This document shows positions 7,818 to 14,831 of a DNA stretch of 39,114 bases, piece after piece (the stretch's first letter is position 1; each line of letters starts with the position of its first letter). Under the pieces are notes generated by a model. It did not search any database, was not told the origin of the DNA, and saw nothing but the letters and a program-made list of their open reading frames with translations. The translations under genes and the position numbers were made by a program. The DNA is taken from positions 1 through 39,114 of the forward strand of contig JAUNOP010000024.1 in NCBI GenBank assembly GCA_030537135.1, written 5' to 3'. Source of the DNA: Eubacteriales bacterium. Its GTDB lineage: Bacteria > Bacillota > Clostridia > Lachnospirales > Lachnospiraceae.

Positions 7818-7881
7818 ATAAGCATCCCCACACCCACTTCAAGTGTGCAAAGCACTAAGCAGTGAGCGTGGGGATACTTAT
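7818..7881. repeat. Palindromic intergenic repeat (GTGGGGAT type)
   Basis: Outer arms ATAAGCATCCCCAC / GTGGGGATACTTAT. The internal part on the minus strand (CTCACTGCTTA ... TTGAAGTGGG) matches the interior of the copies at 1719-1794 and 14709-14776, although the arm sequence differs. Confidence 0.6.
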
Positions 7882-7963
7882 GTCCTTCGTTGAATACTAA
7901 GTACCGAAGGGAGAGACTTCTGTATATCAGGTCATGTTGTGTGTGCTTTCTCTGTCAAACGCT

Positions 7964-8746
7964 TTACTTTTCACACAGCATATCCATAAGAGGTTCTGCA
8001 AGCGTCTTTGTGCTGGCGGCTATATCTGCATTTGTCAGGAAAGGCAGCTTGCCGCCATCCCAGCCCCTTGCAGCTCCCCCTGCTTCTGTCAGAATCAGGC
8101 TTCCAGCTGCATAATCCCAGGGCTTGAGGTCCTGTTCAAAATAGGCATGCTGGCGTCCGCAGGCCACATAGCAGAGGTCAAGAGCAGCAGAGCCTGTTCT
8201 TCTAAAGTCTGCGGCTTTCATAAAAATCCTGTAATACAGCGGAAACAGCTTTTTTGCCCTGCTCTTGTCATAGGGTGAAGAGCCGTAGGACACAACTGCA
8301 TCCGAAAATTTCACATTCTCATCCACAAAAATCTGCCTGTCATTCAAATACGCCCCTTGTCCCTTTGCAGCGTAAAAAAATTCTTCATGGAAAGGATTAT
8401 ATACAGCTCCAAAAGTAATCTCTCCCTGCTCATACAAGGCAAGTGACACTGCACTCAGGCCATAATGATGAATCAGATTCGTCGTACCGTCAATTGGATC
8501 TAAAATCCAATATCTGGCATTTGAATACAAATCCTTGTTTTCTTTTTCCTCTGCAATCATACGGATATCTGGAAAGCGCAGCTCCAGCTCTCTTTTCATA
8601 AAATCCTGCACCGCAAAGTCCACATTTGTCACATAATCAGCAGCTCCCTTTATCGTTACCCTTGCCGCCCTCATCTCCCTGTAAATCAATTCCCTGGTCT
8701 TTTTAATAAGAGAAATTACTTGTGTCTGCTCTGTTTTATTCAGCAT
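7964..8746 (-). CDS. Inositol monophosphatase family phosphatase
   Basis: A 260-residue Mg2+/Li+-dependent phosphatase of the IMPase/CysQ/SuhB family. The three metal-binding boxes are intact: AEEKEN (Glu66/67), WILDPIDGTTN (Asp83 and Asp86) and KPWDYAAGSLILTEAGG (Asp211). Substrates in the family include inositol phosphates, 3'-phosphoadenosine 5'-phosphate and fructose bisphosphate; which applies here is unknown. The ATG at 8746 is chosen because AAGGAAGGA precedes it; the longer upstream reading frame lacks an RBS. It is a single-gene unit with an extended -10 promoter. Confidence 0.9.
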   Translation of the reverse strand: MLNKTEQTQVISLIKKTRELIYREMRAARVTIKGAADYVTNVDFAVQDFMKRELELRFPDIRMIAEEKENKDLYSNARYWILDPIDGTTNLIHHYGLSAVSLALYEQGEITFGAVYNPFHEEFFYAAKGQGAYLNDRQIFVDENVKFSDAVVSYGSSPYDKSRAKKLFPLYYRIFMKAADFRRTGSAALDLCYVACGRQHAYFEQDLKPWDYAAGSLILTEAGGAARGWDGGKLPFLTNADIAASTKTLAEPLMDMLCEK

Positions 8747-8812
8747 ATTCTTCCTTCCTTTCTGCAAAATCGCTTTCTTCTCACACGCAAGCAAGTGTTT
8801 TTTCGCCGCAGC

Positions 8813-8821
8813 ATTATACCA
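8813..8821 (-). promoter_or_regulatory. Extended -10 promoter of the IMPase-type gene
   Basis: TG-G-TATAAT on the minus strand, about 65 bp upstream of the start codon. The rest of 8747-9046 shows no gene that I can support; a plus-strand AAGGAGG at 9005 is followed only by a short frame that runs into the antisense of the lipoprotein gene. Confidence 0.5.
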
Positions 8822-9046
8822 GGTAACGATTATTATTACTGTTTGCGATAGATACCGATACTCGTAAACTACCTATCAAATTGTGGTAGCCTTGTTTCAA
8901 TATCCAAGCACCTGCACAGGCGTGTGTTCCAAAACTTCTTCTGCATCCTGTGATTTTGATTATAGCAAAATTCATATAAAAAGGACACTGCTTTTTCAAA
9001 GAATAAGGAGGATTTCATTTGCTGCTGCCTGCAGCAGACAACAGCA

Positions 9047-10291
9047 TCATCTCCTGTTTCCCAGTCGGTATTGATATTCTGTTATTTTTTTCAGTCCATC
9101 CCCCAATATTTGATTTTTCAAATATCGAATGCCTCCATCTTCTGTAAATTGAACCGTAAGCTCATGTGTCATCACACAATCACTTCCTGCTCTCTCACAA
9201 ACTGCGTCAATTGTCAGTGTCACTGTTCCATCTGCGTTTTCTATGAGTCCAACTATCTCAGGTCTTGAACTGCTTTCAAAAGCATTCGGTACATAATTCC
9301 CACAGCCAAGTCTAGCCCAGCCATAGGTCTGTTTTTCTATATCGTAAACTGCATACTGCTCTAATTGCTCGGACGTAACTGGCAGATATTCTGTGATTAA
9401 ATCTTCAAATTCCTGCTTTGGGATTCCCTCTGTATATACCCCTGAAAAAAATGCTTTCTGATGCTTTATGGAATAAAAATACTGAAACAGCGCATTATAA
9501 TCAATTGCCTCCATATGCGCTTCATCCCAATTAGAACAAAAGAGATTATTTCCCATATATCCTACCGAGAACAAATATTTTTTTGCAATCTCAACATAAG
9601 ATTCGTCCAAAGGCTTCACACGAATCATGGCGTTTTCATTGATTCTTTCAGAAACCTGCGGCGGCTCAGGCACACAATACTTAAAAATAAACCAACCTTT
9701 TTGTGTGTACTCCCATTTTTTAAGCCTACTATATGAGGTAAAAAGCATGACAGGTGTATTCTCTTCACTCCACGCTGTACTTGTAGACAGAGCATACATA
9801 TCTGTTCCATCAAAGGTAAATTTTATTCTTCCAATGCTCCCGTTTGCATAAACCTCATACATAATTATCTCTGCTCTTTTTCCATTCAGACAATCCTCCA
9901 GAAAGCTTTCAAACTTCTCATAATTGCACATATTTATATGGAACCAGTCTGCCCCAACCGGACGCCCGGTTGTCTGCAGCTTTTTTACTATTTGCTTGGC
10001 AGCCTCAGAGGAAATAGAAGTGCTGCCGCTCTCTTTCCTGTCTGCCTGTATGTAAATTTCCCGAACCATTTGCATGACTGCCCTGCAGTCTGCCTCTGCT
10101 TCCTCTTTCTGCTCCCTGTTAACAGAGAGAGGATAGCCCAAATCCTGTTCTGAGGTTTTAGTAACACTCTTTTCTTCCCTGTGCAAGTATTTATCCTCCT
10201 TAACCTGCGCCGCAGTTTCCAAAGAAATGCCACATCCAGACACAAGGGTTCCTGCCAAAGCAAAAATAAAAATCCTTTTTATGCGTTTCAT
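9047..10291 (-). CDS. Lipoprotein of unknown function, probable BlaI target
   Basis: A 414-residue protein with a lipoprotein signal: KRIKR, a hydrophobic stretch, then the lipobox LVSGC with Cys20. It is therefore probably anchored on the outer face of the membrane. The rest is soluble, with no repeats or catalytic motif I recognise. From memory it resembles the DUF6070-type lipoproteins of Lachnospiraceae, but I cannot confirm this. The ATG follows AAGGAGGAGTAGA. Its promoter (10309-10337) has a BlaI-type operator between -35 and -10, so the gene is probably induced by beta-lactams through BlaR1/BlaI encoded 5 kb away. It is divergent from a Nudix gene. Confidence 0.75.
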   Translation of the reverse strand: MKRIKRIFIFALAGTLVSGCGISLETAAQVKEDKYLHREEKSVTKTSEQDLGYPLSVNREQKEEAEADCRAVMQMVREIYIQADRKESGSTSISSEAAKQIVKKLQTTGRPVGADWFHINMCNYEKFESFLEDCLNGKRAEIIMYEVYANGSIGRIKFTFDGTDMYALSTSTAWSEENTPVMLFTSYSRLKKWEYTQKGWFIFKYCVPEPPQVSERINENAMIRVKPLDESYVEIAKKYLFSVGYMGNNLFCSNWDEAHMEAIDYNALFQYFYSIKHQKAFFSGVYTEGIPKQEFEDLITEYLPVTSEQLEQYAVYDIEKQTYGWARLGCGNYVPNAFESSSRPEIVGLIENADGTVTLTIDAVCERAGSDCVMTHELTVQFTEDGGIRYLKNQILGDGLKKITEYQYRLGNRR

Positions 10292-10308
10292 TCTACTCCT
10301 CCTTAAAA

Positions 10309-10337
10309 ATATTACATATGTAAGATTTTAAAGTAAA
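10309..10337 (-). promoter_or_regulatory. Promoter with overlapping BlaI-type operator, lipoprotein gene
   Basis: Minus strand: -35 TTTACT, exactly 17 bp, -10 TAATAT. The perfect palindrome TTACATATGTAA (10312-10323) lies over the -10 and spacer. With its flanks (ATATTACATATGTAAGATTT) it is close to the classical Bacillus licheniformis bla operator as I recall it. This site is a direct repeat of the one at 10547-10575. Confidence 0.75.
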
Positions 10338-10427
10338 AAGGTTCTGCCTGCACTTGGATCATCTAAAGGTTATCCAGCCTGCTTATGCATTGATTTTTCC
10401 AAAGCCTGACACTCCCCAGAACTAAGG

Positions 10428-10490
10428 TCTTAACTTGCCCGACAAGTAATCTACCGAAACTATATCGCATAAATGTGGATCAAGTTAAGA
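10428..10490. repeat. 10-bp perfect inverted repeat with 43-nt loop
   Basis: TCTTAACTTG at 10428-10437 and CAAGTTAAGA at 10481-10490. It lies between the two BlaI-type promoters. Function unknown. Confidence 0.45.
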
Positions 10491-10546
10491 GCTAAATTAA
10501 GGAGTTTTACAGTACATTGAATAAAGCCTTCCCCTTCATTCTATAA

Positions 10547-10575
10547 ATATTACATCCGTAAGATTTATAAGTCAA
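10547..10575 (-). promoter_or_regulatory. Second BlaI-type promoter/operator with no gene attached
   Basis: Minus strand: TTGACT, exactly 17 bp, TAATAT, with TTACATCCGTAA at 10550-10561 in the same place as in the lipoprotein promoter. Downstream there is only a 10-codon open frame (10507-10539, starting ATGAAGGGG) before stops. It is either an upstream promoter for the lipoprotein gene or what is left of a deleted BlaI-controlled gene. Confidence 0.65.
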
Positions 10576-10598
10576 GTATCAAATTTTCTTTTTTGTTC

Positions 10599-10627
10599 TT
10601 GACATCCTCTAAAGTTCGTATTATTCT
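10599..10627 (+). promoter_or_regulatory. Promoter of the Nudix gene
   Basis: Consensus -35 TTGACA, 17-bp spacer, -10 TATTCT, followed by AAGGAGG and the ATG at 10670. Confidence 0.7.
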
Positions 10628-10630
10628 AAA

Positions 10631-10644
10631 AGAACAAAAGTTCT
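10631..10644 (+). promoter_or_regulatory. LexA/DinR-like box overlapping the Nudix transcription start
   Basis: AGAACAAAAGTTCT contains GAAC-N4-GTTC, the core of the Gram-positive SOS box, placed directly after the -10. The centre AAAA is not the preferred one and the outer C/G are missing, so another dyad-binding repressor is possible. Confidence 0.35.
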
Positions 10645-10669
10645 ATACTATTTTTAAGGAGGTTTTTCT

Positions 10670-11086
10670 ATGACCAGTCAAATCTATCCCATCAATCACC
10701 TGAAATCCTACAAATACGTTGTCATACTTTCTACCTATCATGGCCGGATTCTGTTAAGCAGGCACAAAAGTCGCTTCACCTGGGAAACACAGGGCGGTCA
10801 TATTGAGCCTGGTGAGACGCCTCTTCAGGCAGCCAGAAGAGAGCTCTATGAAGAATCCGGCGCACTGAGCTATGATATATCCCCCTTATTTGACTATCAG
10901 GCTGAGGATAGAATAGGAGGAACATGCAATAAGGCAAATGGTATGGTCTTCCATGCAGAAATTCACAAATTGGGCAGCCTCCCCCACAGTGAGATGGCTG
11001 AAGTCCGCGAATTTGATTCTCTGCCAGAAGACCTTACCTATCCGGAGATCACGCCAGTCCTGTTCCAAAAATATTGGAATCATTAG
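10670..11086 (+). CDS. Nudix hydrolase
   Basis: A 138-residue single-domain Nudix enzyme with a complete Nudix box, GHIEPGETPLQAARRELYEE followed by SG. This fits G-x5-E-x7-R-E-x2-E-E-x-G with all metal ligands present. Size and layout suit a small nucleoside-triphosphate or 8-oxo-dGTP pyrophosphatase, but the substrate is not determined by the sequence. The AAGGAGG RBS is 8 nt before the ATG. A GAAC-N4-GTTC dyad over the transcription start suggests damage or repressor control. Confidence 0.88.
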   Translation: MTSQIYPINHLKSYKYVVILSTYHGRILLSRHKSRFTWETQGGHIEPGETPLQAARRELYEESGALSYDISPLFDYQAEDRIGGTCNKANGMVFHAEIHKLGSLPHSEMAEVREFDSLPEDLTYPEITPVLFQKYWNH

Positions 11087-11178
11087 CCTGTCGCGCCGAA
11101 ACCAGACATTTCCATTCCTGAGTTCATTTTTCCCTTGTGACATCCTCCCTCTACTTATAGAAGCGGGGGCTTCCTCCT

Positions 11179-11228
11179 GTCAAGCGGAAATTCGCAATCC
11201 GCTTCGCTACTTGCTCATAACCGTATAC
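11179..11228. repeat. Palindromic intergenic repeat (CATAACCGTATA-tailed)
   Basis: GTCAAGCGGAAATTCGCAAT followed by CCGCTTCGCTACTTGCTCAT and the tail AACCGTATA. Internal arms AAGCGGA and TCCGCTT would pair if one base is allowed to differ. Same family as 1532 and 24433. The 888-bp interval 11087-11973 holds this repeat, gene remnants and the cstA terminator, but no intact gene. Confidence 0.6.
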
Positions 11229-11259
11229 ATAACACAAGGGAAAACTTTGGCGCTATTTG

Positions 11260-11400
11260 TCAGGCTTTGCATGTGTGCTGCAAAAAACGCTTATATGACG
11301 TGTCAATCAAAAATGCACCAATAGGCGCTGAGATTAAAATAGCGACTACTGCCACTGTCAGCACAATATCAAATCCAGATTCTCTTTTGTTGATGCCATA
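11260..11400 (-). pseudogene. C-terminal remnant of a cation/proton antiporter
   Basis: The minus-strand frame between two stops encodes 46 residues including GFDIVLTVAVVAILISAPIG and then AFLIDTSYKRFL. This is typical of the last transmembrane helix and tail of NhaP/CPA-type antiporters. The upstream 90% of the gene is missing. Confidence 0.55.
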
Positions 11401-11475
11401 TCACTTTCTCCCATCCCTTGACCAACTTCAGGAATTTCTTATCATTCATCTGTTCATTAATCAACCTCTTTCGCT

Positions 11476-11544
11476 TTACAGATCATTCATCCCAAAGTAT
11501 CCGCCGCTGCCGTTCAAAATTCCCTTTGCCTCAACAAAATGCAT
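11476..11544 (-). pseudogene. N-terminal stub of an SPL-type radical SAM protein
   Basis: ATG followed by HFVEAKGILNGSGGYFGMN and then DL-stop. Proteins of the spore-photoproduct-lyase-like radical SAM family start with M-H-x-V-x-A-K-x-I-L ... MN just before the C-x3-C-x2-C cluster motif. The stub ends exactly before the cluster cysteines would appear. Confidence 0.5.
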
Positions 11545-11547
11545 CTA

Positions 11548-11592
11548 TCAGTTCCCCTTTACTTTAAATTCCTTCTTGAAATCAAATGCCAC
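11548..11592 (-). pseudogene. N-terminal stub of a GyrI-like domain protein
   Basis: GTG start after GGGAGG, encoding VAFDFKKEFKVKGN and a stop. The first ten residues match the usual opening M-A-F-D-F-K-K-E-[FY]-K of GyrI-like small-molecule-binding proteins, which often follow a YafY regulator as here. Confidence 0.45.
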
Positions 11593-11598
11593 CGTGTT

Positions 11599-11697
11599 CT
11601 ACCTCCCTGCTTCAAATCTCTCCGCCAGCTCAGGTGCTGTAGTTTTTTTTTCCTGCAGCAGCACCGATAATATTCCGATCAGCCTGTCTATCTTCAT
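11599..11697 (-). pseudogene. N-terminal stub of a YafY/WYL-type transcriptional regulator
   Basis: 32 codons: MKIDRLIGILSVLLQEKKTT then APELAERFEAGR and a stop. This is the first part of the HTH_11 domain of YafY-family regulators; the recognition helix and WYL domain are gone. Confidence 0.55.
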
Positions 11698-11785
11698 TCT
11701 GCTCACGCTCCATATGTATCATATCAAACCAAACACGACAACTATATGTCATGTTTATTATAGCAGTCAAAGTTTTTTTATTCAA

Positions 11786-11831
11786 CAAAAAAGCCTGCAA
11801 GAATCAGGATTTCTCCCAACACCTGCAGGCT
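11786..11831 (-). terminator. Terminator downstream of cstA
   Basis: On the minus strand AGCCTGCA ... TGCAGGCT (8 bp) is followed by TTTTTTG. It is 140 bp after the cstA stop. A small hairpin GCCTTCC-N6-GGAAGGC lies between them at 11903-11922. Confidence 0.75.
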
Positions 11832-11973
11832 CAATAACGTTTCATTATTCCGTTATAATCTCTTTACAAAGTCCAAATTTATCCATCCAATCCCACTCTT
11901 TAGCCTTCCCCAAGCGGAAGGCAGTGTCAAAAACCACCTTTTTTTGTCCCAAAATCTTATATAAACCTTGATT

Positions 11974-13944
11974 TTATTTTCTGCGCTGCTTTGACATGGT
12001 CTGCACACCCTCCACAGCAAGGACAACAGCGAGGATTACCAGAAGCGTACCGATTCCCGCACGGGTCCAGTTCCATACTGTACCAACAGCTGCCGGACTT
12101 GTCGCTGCCTTAACATTCGTAAAGATAGTCTGGCACAGAGATACAATGGTTACAACCAGCATAAACGCCATTGGGAAAAGGAACATCTTATTGTTTCTTC
12201 CCATCTTTCCAAGCCATGCCGCAACAGCCAGAAGCCCCAGAGCTGCCAGAAGCTGATTTGCTGCGCCAAACAAAGGCCAGATTTTGTCATATCCCTTCAT
12301 ACCAAGCGCAATTCCAAGAATTACCGTAATAATAGTAGATACATATGGGTTTGTCAGAACCTTCTTAAAGCCCTGCGCCTCCTCTGGAGTCTGTCCAGGC
12401 TCCAGCCAGAATTCCTGGAACATGTAGCGAGCCAGACGTGTGGCAGTGTCCAAAGAAGTCAGACAGAACGCAGAAACCGCAAGCACCAGCATGGAGCGAA
12501 TCACTCCCTCAGCTCCTGAGAGGAAGGGAATTTCTGCGCACATGCGCGCAATGCCGCCTGCAAATACATTGGTCGGAACGGTTGTTCCTCCTGGTACATA
12601 TTCCTTCCAGATATAGCCTACTGCACACAGGGAAATCAAAGCCAGCGCACACTCAATCAGCATGCCTCCATATGCAATAGGACGCGCGTCAGATTCCTTA
12701 TCCAGCTGCTTTGCCGTTGTACCGGAACCAACCAGAGAATGGAAGCCTGAGATCGCGCCGCAGGCAATCGTAACAAACAGCGCCGGGAAAAGACTTCCAA
12801 GGGACGTACCTGAGCCGACCTTTCCAGAATCCACAAATCCAGTAAACGCCGGAATATCCAGAGTCGGATGTGCGCCGACAATGCCTACCACAGCGACAAT
12901 CATCATGCCATAAAGCAGGAAGGAGCTGAGGTAGTCACGGGGCTGAAGCAGAATCCATACTGGAGTCACAGATGCGATCGCAATATAAATACCAACAATA
13001 ATCATCCACGTACTACTGTCCAGATACAGGGGATGCCAGTTGATTCCAAGCGCCATACAGCCTATAAGAACCAGCACTCCGATAATGGTAGATGCTGCCA
13101 GAGAAGCATTTCTTCTATAAACCATAACGCCAAAGGCAATTGCCACAACAATAAACAGAATTGAAATCATTGCTGTAGTTGCGTTGTCCTTGCTGGCTGC
13201 CTTGTTTAAGGCTGCATTCTTATTTTCCGGCACAATAGTCAGAGCAGAATTTTCCACTGCTGTTATTTGTGTCTTTCCTGTCTCGTCCTCAATCTTCTGT
13301 GCCTCTTTTACCTCAAATTCAACATTTCCGGCTGCATTTCCCGTGGCAAAAGCATAGGAAGCGCTTCCGTCCTTGATTGTGACAGCGGCTGTACTCACTG
13401 CTGCGCCGTCAGATCCAAAAGCTGCCAGCAGATACTCTCCGTCCTCGCCCTGAACAGTGCCAGAGGGGCCGTACTTTGCAGTGAAGGTACTTGCTACAAT
13501 GGAAGCAAAGGCTGCAACCACAAGAATCAGTGTCAAATAAGAGAAAATAATAAACAGTCTTTTTGCGCGTACGCCTATACTTGTGGCAATAACCTCGCCA
13601 ATCGACTGGCCGCTGTTTCTGATAGAAGCAAACAATGCGCCAAAATCATGAACTGCTCCAAAGAAAATGCCTCCAATCAATACCCAGAGCATAACCGGAA
13701 CCCATCCAAATACTGCTGCCTGAATTGGACCGTTAATCGGGCCTGCACCTGCGATAGATGAGAAATGATGTCCCATCAGAACAGGCGCCTTAGCCGGCAC
13801 ATAATCCTTTCCATCCTCAAGTTCGTGAGCAGGTGTTTTCTTAGAGGGATCCACGCCCCACTGCTCTGCAAGCCATTTGCCATAGGTCACATAGCCTATA
13901 ACCAGGATTGCCACACCTACAAATAAAAGTACTACCGCATTCAT
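11974..13944 (-). CDS. cstA: Carbon starvation protein A (CstA) family peptide/pyruvate transporter
   Basis: A 656-residue polytopic membrane protein. The N-terminus carries the CstA signature (GHHFSSIAGAGPINGPIQAA near residue 58), and the conserved membrane segments continue through QPRDYLSSFLLYGM, SGFHSLVGSGTTAKQL and SLDTATRLARYMFQEF. Family members import peptides or pyruvate under carbon limitation. An oddity is a hydrophilic, glycine- and alanine-rich segment of about 100 residues (roughly 155-257) between two helices, probably an extracytoplasmic domain. The ATG follows AAGGAGG. It is 41 bp downstream of a small conserved gene (13986-14510), with which it probably shares the promoter and leader at 14520-14680. 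Confidence 0.93.
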   Translation of the reverse strand: MNAVVLLFVGVAILVIGYVTYGKWLAEQWGVDPSKKTPAHELEDGKDYVPAKAPVLMGHHFSSIAGAGPINGPIQAAVFGWVPVMLWVLIGGIFFGAVHDFGALFASIRNSGQSIGEVIATSIGVRAKRLFIIFSYLTLILVVAAFASIVASTFTAKYGPSGTVQGEDGEYLLAAFGSDGAAVSTAAVTIKDGSASYAFATGNAAGNVEFEVKEAQKIEDETGKTQITAVENSALTIVPENKNAALNKAASKDNATTAMISILFIVVAIAFGVMVYRRNASLAASTIIGVLVLIGCMALGINWHPLYLDSSTWMIIVGIYIAIASVTPVWILLQPRDYLSSFLLYGMMIVAVVGIVGAHPTLDIPAFTGFVDSGKVGSGTSLGSLFPALFVTIACGAISGFHSLVGSGTTAKQLDKESDARPIAYGGMLIECALALISLCAVGYIWKEYVPGGTTVPTNVFAGGIARMCAEIPFLSGAEGVIRSMLVLAVSAFCLTSLDTATRLARYMFQEFWLEPGQTPEEAQGFKKVLTNPYVSTIITVILGIALGMKGYDKIWPLFGAANQLLAALGLLAVAAWLGKMGRNNKMFLFPMAFMLVVTIVSLCQTIFTNVKAATSPAAVGTVWNWTRAGIGTLLVILAVVLAVEGVQTMSKQRRK

Positions 13945-13985
13945 GTCTTGTGTCCTCCTTTTTGCGTTTCATGAATGGGTACTGC

Positions 13986-14510
13986 TTAATGCAGTACCAG
14001 TATATTTTTCATAAATTTCGTGTTTGCACGTCCGCTTCTGTTTGTGAAAACTCTGCTTTCCTTTAAGACAACGGCTGCTGTATGGAAGTCCATCCACCCA
14101 TACCACGAAAAATGAAAACTTTTGTATATTCTGCACCTGCGAAGTGCTTTTTCTGCTTCCTTTGTGCAGGTATCGCAAAGGAATACGGCTGTAATATAGC
14201 TGTACATGTGACCAGGCTTTGGCTCTATCAGCTTCATGCCCTCTTCATAGGCATAGTCCCGGCATTTTTCAAATATTTCCCTGGTCAGCTCAGGAACTGA
14301 GAAAACATAAACATATTCATTGCTGTCCGCATCCCAGAGCTTTGCTGTCTTGACCAACACATACTTCACAGAGTGAACATAAAAACGACAGTGCGCTCTC
14401 AAAGGGATTCCATCCTCCCTGTGCTTATCATAGCGCTCTATATCAAAATATGCCTGATAGCCTTCCAAAAGCCTGTCAAGCAGCTTTTCCCTGTCAAGTG
14501 TATTTTCCAT
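13986..14510 (-). CDS. Conserved hypothetical protein linked to cstA
   Basis: A 174-residue soluble protein without a signal peptide or membrane segment. It has acidic N-terminal helices (REKLLDRLLEGYQAYFDIER), a central beta-rich part with AHCRFYVHSVKYVLVKTAKL, and a C-terminal region with CDTCTKEAEKALRRCRIYKS, whose cysteines might bind metal. I do not recognise the family. The position directly before cstA on the same transcript suggests a role in control or function of that transporter. RBS TGGAGA precedes the ATG. Confidence 0.7.
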   Translation of the reverse strand: MENTLDREKLLDRLLEGYQAYFDIERYDKHREDGIPLRAHCRFYVHSVKYVLVKTAKLWDADSNEYVYVFSVPELTREIFEKCRDYAYEEGMKLIEPKPGHMYSYITAVFLCDTCTKEAEKALRRCRIYKSFHFSWYGWMDFHTAAVVLKESRVFTNRSGRANTKFMKNILVLH

Positions 14511-14542
14511 AATGTCTCCATTCTGCCTGCTTTCCTGTTATC

Positions 14543-14576
14543 AAAAAATGCCGGCACACAGGGTACCGGCATTTTC
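14543..14576 (-). terminator. T-tailed hairpin inside the cstA-operon leader (possible attenuator)
   Basis: AATGCCGG and CCGGCATT pair on the minus strand and are followed by TTTTTT. It lies about 32 nt before the start codon of 13986-14510 and about 65 nt after the predicted transcription start. Read-through is therefore needed to express the operon, unless an unseen promoter lies after it. Confidence 0.65.
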
Positions 14577-14648
14577 TGAACTGAACTCTGTTGTCCGAAT
14601 ATCGCAATAATCTAAAATAAAAATTAAATTTCTTAAAAATTAATAAAT

Positions 14649-14677
14649 ATTCTATCACTACTGCCTGGAAAATGCAA
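14649..14677 (-). promoter_or_regulatory. Promoter of the cstA operon
   Basis: Minus strand TTGCAT, 17-bp spacer, TAGAAT, between the ABC-transporter operon and the T-tailed hairpin. Confidence 0.55.
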
Positions 14678-14708
14678 CCTTTATTCTACATATTTTTTGT
14701 ATAATCAT

Positions 14709-14776
14709 TTAACGTATCAAGCAAGTCCCCCACTTCAATTTCGCAGAGAAATAAGCAGTGAGTGGGGGACTTGCTT
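14709..14776. repeat. Palindromic intergenic repeat (GCAAGTCCCCCACT type)
   Basis: Arms GCAAGTCCCCCACTT / AGTGGGGGACTTGC with tail TTAACGTATCAA on the left. Its reverse complement matches 1719-1794 at most positions, including the interior CTGCTTATTT and GCGAAATTGAAG. It lies between the permease gene and the cstA promoter; 14511-14831 otherwise holds no gene. Confidence 0.75.
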
Positions 14777-14831
14777 GTCTCAGAAGGGTGTTTCACACCT
14801 CTTAATAAACAAAACATGCATATGCAGCAGC

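Noticed and set aside
5029-7881. CRISPR array
   Set aside because: The repeats here are two imperfect copies or single hairpins with no regular spacer units.
8814-8999. Minus-strand open frame of 61 codons between the lipoprotein and IMPase genes
   Set aside because: No RBS, no domain, and it covers the IMPase promoter.
11267-11971. Plus-strand open frame of 234 codons
   Set aside because: Low-complexity composition (Ser/Pro/Phe/Ile), no RBS, and it is antisense to the recognisable minus-strand gene remnants and the cstA terminator.
13267-13761. Plus-strand open frame of 164 codons
   Set aside because: Shadow of cstA on the opposite strand; cysteine-rich composition is a by-product of the antisense frame.
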